DNA from: Plicaturopsis crispa FD-325 SS-3
Lineage: Eukaryota; Basidiomycota; Agaricomycetes; Amylocorticiales; Amylocorticiaceae
NCBI GenBank assembly: GCA_000827205.1
Contig: KN832563.1
Coordinates: 1,284,758 to 1,316,069 of the forward strand
Length of the DNA stretch: 31,312 nucleotides
Reading direction: 5' to 3'
Positions 16,711 to 27,867 of this stretch are shown here, piece after piece. Position numbers and translations under genes: made by a program. The notes below the pieces were generated by a model. That model saw nothing but the letters and a program-made list of their open reading frames with translations. It was not told the origin of the DNA and did not search any database. Within the stretch, counting starts at the first letter, position 1. The number at the start of each line of letters is the position of its first letter.

Positions 16711-19404
16711 ATGAACTTCGACAAAGTCCAGAGTCATCTGTATGTCCTTGGATATCGAGTCCAAGGAGCATTAGCGCGATACAACAGGCCGATCCTCTTG
16801 ACGCCACAATCCGGACCCTGGGCCAGATCGCCGTAAGTCTGATCTTGTTATTTTTTGACCAAAGTCATTCCTAACCCAACTTCAGGTCGACGCGGTGGAT
16901 GTTATGAGGCAAAACCCCATGGCCCCTCAGCTGCACAATGTCCTACACTGGCCTCGCCACCTGCTCAGCGTGTTTGCAGACGCTACCGCGCAGGGCTTCC
17001 CTCCCCAAGGTCTTCCTTCCGTCCACCCCCGGAACGTCAGCCCCAACGATCCCCGCATCCAAACCATGCCATAATACAGGGCTAGAGGAGAGACCCCTCC
17101 TCCTGGGAATGACGGTCAGCCCACTCGCTGCCAGCCCTCACGCGGCCAAAAGCCAAAGGCGCCTACGACCAGCAAGTCAAACCCACCTCCGCCAATGCCG
17201 AAGCCCACCAGCCGCCGGCGTTCGAAAACTCCCACTTCACGGGAGATCATTGAAAACAGCGACGAGGAGCAGCCACCCCTGGTGAAACAAACACCGAAGA
17301 TCACCCCCCGTAAACCCATCCTCGACGATGGTGACGCCCACACGTCTCAAGACAATACAGGCAACAAAGAGCCTCGGGGCCGTACCATGGATAGGAAGGG
17401 CAAGGGCAGAGGCAAAGCAAGCCCGCCGGCAGATAGCGATCCTGTTGCGACTCCGGCGCAGCCCACCGCTGTCAAACGGCGGCGTTCAGCATCCGCAGCA
17501 TCGACAAGGAGCATGTGCAGTCGTGCCATGTCCAGGGAATCTACGGCCGCCCCTGACGTTGAAGACGACTCCGACAAGAGCGACACGTCGGACATGATTG
17601 TGGTAAGCCAAACCTCACCGTTCTTCCACAATTTGACTAACATGATTTCCACAGCGTCCCCGCTGCGGCTGGTGCAAGAGCAAGGGCATAGCTTGTGTTG
17701 AGCACCAGGGAGGCAAAGCATGCGAGGCATGCTATCTTCGCAAGGCAAAATGTGACACCCTGTTCCCCTCGAAGTCCAAGAAACGGGCAAGGAAAAAGCC
17801 AAAAAAATCGGCGCTAAAGTCGAACATCCAAACCACAACCCCTGCCGCCGCCGGATCGCAAACCAGCATCAAAATCCGGCTTTCGAGACCTCGCTTGGTC
17901 TCGCGTGGGCCGACACCGGGGCCTTCTGGCCACCACCATGAAGAATCCCGTCCACCCACCACCACACCGCAACCCCAGAACCACGCCCCACCACAAAAAA
18001 CCAAGGTTGGCCCTCCGCAAGGGGTAAAGCGTCCACGCGTTGCCGATGGAAATGTTCGACCGAGATCGAACATGGAGGTAGTCGGTGCGTTGCATTTCTT
18101 GTGTTCAACTTCGTGCTTAACTCAGTCTGTAGTTCAAGTGCCACAGCTACGCCCACCCACCCCCCGCACCGCGGATACCAAACCCTCAACCAACCTGGAG
18201 GCCACGGAGGATTGCCCACTGCTTAATCCGCTCCCTCAGGGCACCCAGTGATCAAGACATGGAGGACGTATCGCGCCTCGCGAACGACGACGCCGAAGAC
18301 CGGCCCAACAACAACCCGGGCGACAATGCCAAACGGCCAACCCTCGTCAACACCGCAAACGTCGAAGGCGGAGCCTCGGCCCCAATTTGTGCCCGGTTCG
18401 CCCATCTACATTGACGTAGAACGTTTGGTGACTCCACCATCTCCACCAACTGCTGCCCCCCAGGTTCAAAAGCCACCCATTGTACCTCTCCGCGACTCCG
18501 CCGCCTCGTCTTCCAACAACGCCGCCGGTTCCTCTTCCCACAGCGCCGCCGCCGCAGCTCTCCTCAACGCCGCCACCGCATCTCTCAGAAACGCCGCCCC
18601 CGCATCCCATCCTGCGCAGCCATCACCACCTGCCATGACAACCACATCAGTTCCTCCACCCGTCGAGAGTGTGCCCCCTCAGCAAACGTCACCTGAGTCG
18701 AACTCAGCCGATTTGTCGCATCACCTCAAGACAATCATTGAGGCTCAAGTCCATCAAGTCATGGGCCCATACATCACGGCCGCCTCCACCACAGGGACTA
18801 CGGCCTCTGCAGTCCAAAATGAAGGTCTTGTCGCGCTACAGGAAGCCCAGAGGTTGGTCCACCATGCGGAGGCGACCGAGGAGCGCATCACGAACATGGT
18901 CGAGCAAGCCCTTCAAGAGATGCGAGCCATTGCGGAAAGGCTTCAAAGCGGGGATGTGGATCCTACCCTCTTGGAGCGAACTCTGCCTCACCTGTTGCGA
19001 CAGGTACAAATCGCTGGAGATACATCACCGCCGCCGGCCCCGTCTTCCCCGACTTCCCGTCCCGCGACCACTCGCTCCCTGGCCACCCCACTCCGACTTC
19101 ATTCCATGGCCGGCCCACTCCATCCTCCCCTCACCCGTCGCCGACGCATACCGTCATCACTTGCGAGGCCTCTGAGCGAGTTGCACAGGATCTAGACGAA
19201 GCTTTGGCCGCAGCGAAGCAGTCCCGCTCCATGCTGCCCCCGAATGTTACCGATGCCCCGCCACCCGTGGACATGATCTTTCAGTCGTCCCACCCCGCAA
19301 ACATCCCCTCGTCATCGGCAGCCCCGACGGACCAGCCTGCTGCGGAGGTCACCGGTGGTGAGGAAAGCATGGACATTGAGACTTTGGGCACGGAGGCGAA
19401 CTAA
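16711..19404 (+). pseudogene. Broken multi-exon gene with a Zn2Cys6-like cluster
   Basis: Inferred exons are 16711-16739, 16775-16832, 16886-17602, 17655-18077 and 18133-19404. The introns are 35, 53, 52 and 55 nt, and the first four exons stay in frame. The N-terminal domain (ADPLDATIRTLGQIA, then PMAPQLHNVLHWPRHLLSVF) is followed by a basic, Pro/Ser-rich linker. Exon 4 starts with CGWCKSKGIAC, then CEACYLRKAKC, spacing C-x2-C-x6-C-x8-C-x2-C-x6-C, that of fungal Zn2Cys6 DNA-binding clusters, though here it is internal. A Pro/Ala-rich and then helical region (LVALQEAQRLVHHAEATEER) and an acidic end follow. Damage: in-frame TAA at 17072-17074, a frame change near 18382 at a C-run and another near 19005. 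A DNA-binding role is inference from spacing only. Confidence 0.55.
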
Positions 19405-19781
19405 TGTGCTGGACGTTGTCTTGTCATCTTGTTTAACATATTCTTGCTATCTAGTTGTATATATCTAGCACTTGAATGCTTGGCCATACACTCCAACGGG
19501 TGCAAAATACAGCACATGTAACCAAATCACCGGGGCAAGAACACACCCCTTATCAATCTTAGTAACCCTCCGCAAGCGTCAGCCGTACGACACGACCTTG
19601 AACTTTCGCTGTGTCATCAAGACCCCTGGAGGCAAGCTCGTCTACCCCCACATCAAAAAGCTCCCGACTTTGCACCCAGTAATATCTCCACAAGTAACAA
19701 AATCGGTGCCGGTCACAAAATCACCGTAGATAACAAAATCACCGCAAGCATCACCATGTTGCAAAACACGACAACTAGCAT
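19405..19781. other. Non-coding spacer with a captured gene fragment and short repeats
   Basis: Apart from the eL34 fragment at 19563-19676, it holds four imperfect copies of AACAAAATCACCG (near 19520, 19698, 19714 and 19730) that bracket the fragment. Confidence 0.5.
19563..19676 (+). pseudogene. Fragment of ribosomal protein eL34 gene (one exon)
   Basis: The frame VTLRKRQPYDTT, then KTPGGKLVYPHIKKLPT matches the conserved N-terminus of eukaryotic ribosomal protein eL34 (RPL34), which normally reads like MAQRVT-RKRQPYNTTSN-RR-V-KTPGGKL. The usual N-terminal MAQR is missing, and the fragment starts directly after an intron-like end (TCAATCTTAG). Several unusual residues (YDTT, FRC, YPH) point to decay. 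The zinc-binding Cys motifs further along are absent. Retention of a splice border suggests capture at the DNA level rather than by retrotransposition. Confidence 0.7.
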
Positions 19782-20129
19782 TTACATGGGATAATTGACC
19801 TTGGCGTTGTCAAACAACCATCTTGCTTGCTGCGCAAACTTGGACCACATGGAACCTTGCCGTGCAGCATAGGCCGCCGCTCCGCTCTTTTCTTCCTGCA
19901 ACGCCTTTTGTGTGCGCTCAACCCAAAGTTTGCCCTGGTGACGAAAATACCGCAATGTCCAATCCATCTCGCTCCATACAAGCTGAAATTCCTCCTCCCA
20001 TCGGTCGGCCCTGGCTTTAGCCTTCAGCCAATGCACCCTGTAGACTGGCAACAGATGTTAGAAATTTATAAAATCATGGAAAATTAAAGGCGGGACTTGC
20101 GCTGCTTCATGAAATCGTTGTTCTGCATG
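19782..20129 (-). pseudogene. C-terminal part of a transposon-type protein (KDZ-like, tentative), downstream of insertion Y
   Basis: Exons 20129-20101 and 20044-19782 are separated by a 56-nt intron with a GC donor (GCAAGT..CCAG). They encode QNNDFMKQ, then YRVHWLKAKARADRWEEE, DWTLRYF and AYAARQGSMWSKFAQQA before a stop. From memory this resembles the C-terminal tail of proteins linked to KDZ transposons in Agaricomycetes; the family name is uncertain. The frame continues the one that stops at 26765 on the other side of Y: joining them places Q-D-M-Q across the insertion point in one frame. Confidence 0.55.
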
Positions 20130-20131
20130 TT

Positions 20132-20161
20132 ACGAGTCCTTAGTTTACTAAGGTAACTCGT
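20132..20161. repeat. Terminal hairpin of Y
   Basis: Identical to the 30-nt hairpin at 5100-5129: ACGAGT/ACTCGT outer and CCTTAGT/ACTAAGG inner stems. Confidence 0.85.
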
Positions 20162-21124
20162 TTATTTACTAGGACTTTTGCGCGTCAAATGGACTTGCAA
20201 TGTTGAACCTTGCAAACCGTGGGGAAAAAAATTGTATTGCCTGAGTCGAACCATAGTAAAGTTGTAATGACCAGGCCAAACCACATTACATTCCAACTGA
20301 ACCGCTATACAAAAAAACCAAACCATAGCACTAAATTCTAATGTCCAAATTGAACCATACAAAATGCAATTCTCCAACAGGTCGAGCGTTCAAATCCCGT
20401 TGCAGGTAAACTTTTTTTCTCACCGTCAACGATAGTTATAATAATACAGAATGCCATGATTGTAGGTAGGCTAATAATCCTCTGTCTTGAGATAACACAA
20501 GCATAGCCACTGTTGACAAGGAAAGAGCATAGTATAAAGAGTTTGATAGCAGTAGCACCACATTGATCCCGCTACATGCGGCTCGGGTCGTGGGCTTTGT
20601 CAAGTTCGGATCAATCAAAGTAGGTCCGCATTTTTAAAAGAAATGTGGTTTGGTCTGCGCAGCAGGCAAATTGAGGGTGTGCGCTGCGATCAAAATGTGT
20701 GTGGAAAGACAATGGCCAGCAGCTGAATCTGAGCCATGCATCAAGAGAATCCGTGAAGGATTGATAAAGATATGAGCAAAACAAGTAAAATCTACTGATT
20801 AGGTGATTTTGAGAGATCTACTTGACCAATAGCCAAACCGCAGATGTGGGCATTGAGCACTATATCAGGGCTTTCTATCGAGCCCTAGGTCGAAGCATTC
20901 CGACCAGTATTTATTGTATTAGAAGGGGTACAAGCAAATTTGCGGCGGGTATTTTCGTGAGGCAATTACGTAATCTGCACATCCGCAAAGGGAGCGCCCA
21001 GAAAGCGCGAAATAAGGGCTTCCCAACGCACCCGGGGTCGGAATATCCGAGCCAATATTGGCTGAGATATAAGCAAAACAGTAAAAACATCAGATGAAGT
21101 CTTTTAATTGCTAGGCCCACCGTT

Positions 21125-21146
21125 GATCCGCACGATCGTGCGGATC
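21125..21146. repeat. Short central palindrome of Y
   Basis: A 22-bp perfect palindrome (GATCCGCACGA/TCGTGCGGATC) at the centre of the long inverted repeat, where X has a 78-bp hairpin. Confidence 0.85.
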
Positions 21147-21393
21147 TCCTATACCAGTCACAAGCGGGTGTTCAACCCCTGGCTCAATTTTTGCTGTTTT
21201 GCCTATATCTCGGTGAATACTAGCCCAAAAATTTAAACCTCGGGTGCGTTGGAAAGCCCTCATTTCGCGCTTTCTGGACGCTCCCATCGCGGGTGTGCAG
21301 GTTACGTAATTGCCTCGCGAGATCACCCACCGCAAACTTGCTCGTACCCCTTCTAGCACAATGAAGAGTGGTCGGAATGCTTTGACCTAGGGC

Positions 21394-24300
21394 TAAAGTT
21401 GCCGTTGTTCGGTCCAGGTCCGGTTCAGGCAGTTTTGCGATGCTCGTGGACCCGAACTCGAAAATTTTGGGGGGGGTCACAGTGAACCTGAACCCAAACT
21501 TGGGTCCAGCAGAGGTCCGGTCCAGATAAGTCCGGTCCAGGTTCGCACCGGGTTCAAACCGATTTTTTTGTCAAATAAGAGAAAACGGCACGTAGATTAC
21601 GACGAAGACATTTCCGACAGTACAGCAACCTGAATAGCAGTATCCTCGTCCCATCGTTTCTTCTCCGCTGCTCGCTGGGCCTTTTTCAAGAGCCGGAGAC
21701 GGTTCCGCTCGCGTTTGAAACGTGCCTTTGTTGTCTGCAAAGCCTCGAATGTCGAAGGAAGCAGTCGGCTGCGCCGCTTGGTATCCGTAAGTCCAGCATC
21801 TGAGAACGCACGCTCACATGGCACCGACGAGCCCTGGATAGCGAGGTAGTCACGAGCCATGCGACTCATGATTGGGTAGCGATAGCTGTTTGCCTGTGAA
21901 GAACGAGAATGAAGTAAATGAGCTACCACATCTCAAACTCTGCACAAACACGAGCAATACGTACCTTCCACCAGGCAAGGATACCCAGCATGACATTCTC
22001 ACCGGAGAACTCAAAAAGGTCCTCCGTCAAGTAAAGCTCGAGCTCAGCGCGAGCATCTTTTGTTGTGTTCTGTTCACGTGTGCGGCGTCCTGCCGTCGCT
22101 TGAGCCAGGCGATCCGCAGCGTATCCTCCAGTCACTCTCGACTGCGTAGGCTCCGAGGACTGCGGGACGACTGGGGCAGCGGGTGTTGGATGCGACGCAT
22201 GGTACTTATCGAACTGTGTATGAACAATGAGTCTGTAAATCGGATGTAACTGGAAGAAGACTCACCGCCTTCTCAAGGACTGTCCGTGCATAAATCTGGC
22301 CGTCGGGATCCCAGAACGCGGTGAAATACTCCATCTTTATGCACGGGTTGAGGACTGCACCGTAGTCCAAGTTAGAATATGAGTCAATAAGCAAACGAGG
22401 AAGATGACAGGCTTACCGAGATTCACAATGTGTGCGGAAGAGTTGTCGGTCTTGTTGTAATATTTCTCTAGCGTCTCGACACCCACGAGGATGGCCTTTT
22501 TCAACGGCGCCATGTCCTCACGCTCAGACATCACCTTCCAGTCGGCAATGAACTGCTCATAACCAGGGAGGATCCGCCACACGCAGGGCACGGTCTCCGA
22601 CGAGAACTGCTCTTGTACGCATGAAGCGGTCTGCAGGGATCATGCCGAGATTAGTAGAATGTAATAACATTAGATGTAGACCGTCTAGCACCTACCTCCA
22701 AGACCTCGTGAATCAGTCCGATGATTTTCCACTCCGCCGACGAGAATCTGTATGAGGTGTACGTTGGCTGGCCCTTGTCAACGTTCGGGACCTCGTCCGA
22801 GTCGTCGGCTTGATTGATAAACGACATTATTGCCTGCAACAAGAAGACGTCAATCCAAGTGATCTCGCATGCAAATAGGAAGCGCACCTTCTTTAGAACC
22901 AGAAGCCTTCCGAGGACGCCGCCCCATGACCCCCACCGGGTCTTGCAGTATGGTAGCAGCTCCAGAAGTGCAACGGCCGCATCTGCGCAGCATTTCTTGA
23001 AAAAAGCCTTTGCTTGGGGTGAGCGTCGGACCTGAGACTCGTTAGACGACAGTAAGCGCCTGTAGTTGAGAAGAAAGACTTACCTTTGCAATAAAACCCC
23101 AAATCTTCAAAAGAAGAGATGCCAGAAGACCTGCTTCCGACGAATCAGCCGGAAGACCCGCGAGTGCCAATTCTACCTCCCTCAGAAGTGCCTCGACCTC
23201 TTCCTCGGTTTCCTCGTCGTCGTTTATCTCCCCGGACGACGTTTCAGCAGGGGGTGCCACAATCGGCACTACCTCATCTTGTCCCGTAGCCAGATTTGTC
23301 TTCGTTTTCTTGGGTGATAATGCCCTGAGAAAAGCACCCTTGCCGAGGGCGACCGCGTGCGAGAAACAGCTTGAAACATACCGGCCGGTGTGAGCTGTAT
23401 CACGGACACATATGCTAGAAGCACTTACTGCGACCGTTGTTCCTTGGCGTCGAACGCAACTTTGTCGGCTCTTAGGAGTTTCCCGAGCTCGCGCAATCCT
23501 TTATCGTTGACAGTGACATTGTCAGCGGTTATGTTCCCAATCTGCGAGTATTATTAGTCCATAGCGACACATCTTAACAGTCAAATTTGAGTGCACTTAC
23601 CTTGTCGAGAATCCCGTATTTCTTCAGAATATCATACAGTACCCTGCCCGTGTTCTCACCGCTATGACTTCCCTCCATCTCAGAGAATGACAACAGCTCA
23701 GTCCGCATTTCCCACTCATCAGTGATCCAGTGGCAAGTGACGGCGAGGTACGCGGTCATGATTGCCGACGTCCAGCCATCGAATGTGTGCGAAATGAGGC
23801 CGGGGGCACTCTTAAGCTCGGCCTTGAGCTCAGCACCGATTTCTTCCGCGCAAGCAATGATCGACTCAGTCATTTTTGTGCGATGCGGGACATCGGACTC
23901 CTTCATCTTCGGACGCTGATAGAAGAGCAGCTCCCGGAAGGCGTCATGATCAACGATTGACGTCGCCTGGTATTTGGGATGAATCAGTACAACGAAGTTC
24001 ATCTCTCTAAGCTCAGATGCGGTGACTTGCTCACCTGGTTTGTTTCCGCGATAAAATGACGCAGCTTATCTTCGAGACCATCCTTTGACCACTCGACGGG
24101 CTTGTCTTGTACACTGAGGAACTCGGATATAGATTGCTGTCTAGTACAGGTGAGTAAGCCACATACTCGAGCATTCAAATACTGAAAATGTGTGTTACCT
24201 CTCGACCGTATCGTCGGCCACATCTTTAGCACCGGCCAGGCGTTCTCGCTCTTCCTCGGGCACGGCACGCTCGTTCATCGGGATTTTTCTCGCATGACAC

Positions 24301-25474
24301 CGGTCACGATAGGGAGCATAGTGACTCATCCCGGCTCGTGCAATGTGCGTACGCATCGTTGTGTTATTACCCTTGAAACGTGTTTTGATTTTGCCGTATT
24401 TTGGATAATTGCTTGCCTTGAGTGCACTAGAACATATGGTGGTCAGTGCATTTACACCAGAAGCTGTCGTCTCCGAGTCGACCCTGACCACAGAAACTTA
24501 CACGCAGATTGAACACTCCCATTCCTCCTCGCCCATATCATCTTCCGCTACCGTGCATACCGTCAGGATATCTGCCGCTGCATCCTTCTTCTTGCGCGTG
24601 TTCTTCTTATCGGCCTGGGCAACAATCTCGTCGATATCGATGGCATCGGGATCCGAGTCGTCGTCCAAGGTGCGTGTATCAGAGGCCCGGCCTGTACCGC
24701 TGTTCGATGCAGGTACCGCTGATTTTTTGCCGCTCCCCGATGGCTGCGCTGAGGTGGCCTGCGATGGAAAAAGAAGCCTTTGAGTTGCCCTCGGTTTGGG
24801 AATCGATTTCCCTTTCGAGGTTGTCGCCGTTGACCTCGAGGTAGCTTTGCTGCCGGTAGCCTTGCGCTTCGGAGGCTGCTGACTTCCTGAGTTGGACGTG
24901 TTCCGGGTACGCTTCTTCTTCACAGGCTGCCCTTGCGCGTCAAACTGCTCTAACACGATTTCCATGCTTGCAGGCGCACCGTTGGTCACAGGAGTAAACA
25001 CCGGTGCTGGAGAGTCACGGTCTTCGCTCCATTCCATGTTGTCTGCATCCTTAAGGGTGCCATCTGGATTGTTAGCAGGACCGGGAGGTTTGTCCATAGT
25101 GCAGTGAGGCTAGCAGATGGGAACGGTGTAAACGGCCCTCAACCTGAGCACCAGCGGAATGTTCTGGGCTATGATATTTTTGCGTACTTCATAATTTAAG
25201 TTCATTGAAGCCACGAGCTACATCCTCTGAGTAACCTAACTGCTCTTGGAACTCGAATATACGCTGACCATGATACACCTGGAAAAAATGGGTTCACGGT
25301 TTGGTCCAGGTCCGAACGGGTCCGACAAAGGTTCGGAAATTACAGCGCGCCGCTGAACTCGAACCTGACTACCGTTGAACCCATCATGGACCCCACCGCT
25401 GGTGACCGGACCTTGGTCAAGTTCAAGGTTCGAACCTGGTCCGCCGGGTTCTGAACCGAACAACGGCAACTTTA
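21394..25474 (-). mobile_element. Complete hAT transposon, 20-bp TIRs, 8-bp TSD CCTAGGGC
   Basis: This 4081-bp element has perfect 20-bp terminal inverted repeats TAAAGTTGCCGTTGTTCGGT (21394-21413 and reverse at 25455-25474). It is flanked by CCTAGGGC at 21386-21393 and 25475-25482, the 8-bp duplication diagnostic of hAT. Element X shows the corresponding empty site (CCCAGAGC, about 6412-6419). Subterminal regions carry repeated GGTCCGG/GGTCCAG motifs, likely transposase binding sites. With an intact transposase gene it may be, or recently have been, active. Confidence 0.95.
21597..25097 (-). CDS. hAT transposase, 12 exons, apparently intact
   Basis: Inferred exons: 25097-24502, 24426-24199, 24140-24035, 23966-23601, 23541-23429, 23369-23084, 23031-22888, 22833-22696, 22630-22417, 22354-22266, 22213-21965 and 21893-21597. 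The 11 GT-AG introns are 52-75 nt, and the exons sum to 2826 nt, 941 codons plus stop. Residues 1-190 are a Ser/Lys-rich low-complexity region. A BED-type zinc finger follows (ECSIC near 193-197, then MRTHIARAGMSH). The RNase H-like core shows HTFDGWTSA (Asp near 373), ITADN (Asp near 439) and CFSH (near 471-474). The C-terminus has the hAT dimerisation region (AWWK, then YPIMSRMARDYLAI, SSVPCERAFS, near 840-875). ATG at 25097 is the first in frame. No stop or frameshift is seen. Confidence 0.9.
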
Positions 25475-26373
25475 CCTAGGGCTCGATAGAAAGCCCTGAT
25501 ATAGTGCTCAATGCCCACATCTGCGGTTTTGCGAGTGGTCAAGTAGGTCTCTCAAAATCACCTAATCAGTATATTTCAGTTGTTTTGCTTCAATTCTTCA
25601 CGGATTCTATCGATCCTTAGCTCGGATTCAAGGCACAGATGTGTGCTGTCTGGCAGTAATTTTTGTTTGAATTGCGCAGCGGAACTGGTGCACGCACAGG
25701 CCAAAGTGCAAAAATGCGGGTGAAGTGTGGGTCGTCCACCCGCATCACGTGACTTGTGGCTTAATGGGGAAATTTGCTCAAATGGCTATATTGCTTATAT
25801 CTCAGCCAATACCAGCTCAAATGCTTCGACCCCGGATGCGTTAGAAAGCCCTCGCTTTGCGCTTTCTGGACATTTCCACCGCGGATGTGTTGATTATGTA
25901 ATTGCTTCGTGATATTGTCTATCACAAATTTTCTTGTACTCTCTCTTCCACAATGAATATCTGTTAGAATCGTTTGAACCAGGAGTCATCAGACAGCCTC
26001 GATATAGAGCTCAATGTCCATTTCTATAGATTTGTGAGCGGTGAAGGGGTTCTACCACAATCATCCCATCAGTGAATTTTATCTGTTTTACTTATCTCAC
26101 CCTCAATATTTCACGGATTCCCTTGATTTATAGCTCAGATTCAGCTGCAGGCCAGTGGCGTTCCGCACATATTTTGGTCGGAGTATGCACTATCAATGTG
26201 CCTGCTGCACAGACCAATCTGCCCTTTTTCAAAAATAAGGACATACTTGGGTTGATCCAATTTGACAAAGCCAGCAACCCGACCCGCATGGTCGCAGGAT
26301 CAATACGGGCTTCCCTTAGCTTTTCTTTTGTTATTGAACTGATAGTACTATCTCAACATCCATGTCAATAAAA

Positions 26374-26455
26374 GGTGTCATGGCTCAGTTGGTTTAAGCA
26401 CTGCTATAATCTATAGCTCTCATGAAAGACCCTGGGTTCGATTCTCAGCAAGGCA
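26374..26455 (+). ncRNA. tRNA-like sequence in Y
   Basis: It is a near-identical copy of 7319-7400 with the same A and B boxes, so the segment is a fixed part of the X/Y family rather than an independent insertion in one copy. Confidence 0.6.
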
Positions 26456-26764
26456 TTTCTTTCCTATAGACTAGAATTCTGGTTTTCAGCCACCTAAGGA
26501 CAGTAGCGCTCTTTTGACCAAGAGTAGTGGCCAGTGCCTGAAGCTGTGATTGATTCTGAGTTTGTCCTTGGTAATTAATTAGAGTCTGATTTATCAAGAT
26601 AATCTGTTATACATATACAGCAAACCACTTTTGTGACTTTGCCGCTGGTCATCTATCTACCATTATCTAAACACATTACTGTGCTCAAGCTGGAATCTAT
26701 ACATGACCAGCAAAAATTAAGGACTTGTTTTTGCCGTGCAGAGCATCGGCCCTCTCCAGCAAGT

Positions 26765-27100
26765 CTTGCTCTTCTCCAATATTCCAGAACCATGCTAGGG
26801 GTCGATTCCGTGATCCTCTTTCATGCGGGTTCAGCAATACCGTGGATATCTTGAGGTCATCCTTGCCCAGCACCTTGAACCGAGACAAAATATCCTGGGA
26901 CGCATGGAGACGGTGAAGAGCCTCTCGGGACCGGCTGTATACCCTTGCATGATGCCTGATAGTGGTCTCTGCGGCGGCGACCTTTCCCCAAGCCCGTCCT
27001 TTTCTCACCTGACTTCCGGCACTTGGCCGGACATTCTCCCAGAACACCACGGATTTATGGCTCAGTGCCATGCGCAAGGCATGCAAAGCATTGTTCGCCT
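26765..27100 (-). pseudogene. Transposon-type protein (KDZ-like, tentative), part upstream of insertion Y
   Basis: The frame LRMALSHKSVVFW, GRAWGKVAAAETT, ILSRFKVLGKDDLKIST and NRPLAWFWNIGEEQ stops being family-like at 26765, where Y begins, and its continuation is at 20129. By memory this is the region just before the YRVHW tail of the same family. The frame is fused upstream, without a stop, to a gag-like domain that ends at a half zinc knuckle. Confidence 0.5.
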
Positions 27101-27867
27101 GCCCACAGACAAAGCAGCGGCCTGCAGGGGCGCCAATACGGGCGGACCCTTGGGGTCCTTGCGAAGGCGTAAAGGGACGACCGCGGTAGGGTGCAGAGTT
27201 GCGAGCAAGGCCGGAGCCACGAAAGGTCGGCGCAACAGAAGGTCGCGGTGGGGGCAGGGTGCGACGGTCAGCAGTGCGCGGTGCACCGGGCAAGGCAGGG
27301 CCAACCTGAGCACGCTCGCAAGGCATGCCATTGGCCTCGTGCGTCCCAGCGACGTATCCCTGCAGCAATTCGGACTCGATGTCCTCGAGCAGGTCTCTGT
27401 GAATTGTAGAGGCACGGATTGAGCCGGGGTTAAGAACCATGTGCATGCGCACTGCTTGCGAGTAACGACCGAGGACGCCGACTTTAGTGTCGAAGTTCTT
27501 TCGACCCTCGACGAAGCTGAACAAGCCCGCGAAGTCGTCCGCAACCTTGTCTCGCTCGACCTGGGTCCCAGGCAAATGCATGCGCATCATGCGAACCAAG
27601 CGTGCATGAGCCTGGATAAGCTTGAGGGAGGACAGGAACAGCTCGCGGGAAGCATCAAGTGCCCGCGTCTTCCAACGTACGACGTTGTCGCTGTCAGTTG
27701 CCTGCAAAGAGCCGCGCGACGGTCCAGCACGAGCGGCCACCCGGCAGGCGTCATTCGTCAGCGCGCTCAGAGGAATATGCCTTTTGAAACCGGCACGAAG
27801 CTCCTCAACGACTGCAACGGGATCGAGTAGCGCATTTGCGTCGATGAATACCTCGGTGTCGGAGGCA
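27100..27867 (-). pseudogene. Gag-like protein, second coding part, truncated in its zinc knuckle
   Basis: The frame, open from about 27870, shows DTEVFIDANALLDPVAVVEE, HIPLSALTNDACR, LDASRELFLSSLK and LFSFVEGRKNFDTKV, a Pro/Arg-rich stretch and GRCFVCGQ, the first half of a CCHC knuckle. The rest of the knuckle is missing, and the frame runs into the transposon-type protein fragment. Shape and composition fit the Gag of a fungal retroelement; I cannot say whether Gypsy, DIRS or another type. No polymerase is nearby. Confidence 0.45.

Larger units (their letters stand above)
20131..26764 (-). mobile_element. Element Y: sister of X, carrying a hAT transposon
   Basis: Without the hAT insertion and one copy of its target duplication, Y is about 2.5 kb and aligns with X end to end: terminal hairpin 20132-20161, box-B-like motif with T-run, inverted modules, tRNA-like segment 26374-26455, inner inverted copy of the end and the final CCAGCAAGT at 26756-26764. 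It splits the reading frame of the transposon-type protein gene. Setting Y aside leaves the coding strand in frame, with only one ambiguous A at the junction and no target duplication. Confidence 0.75.
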
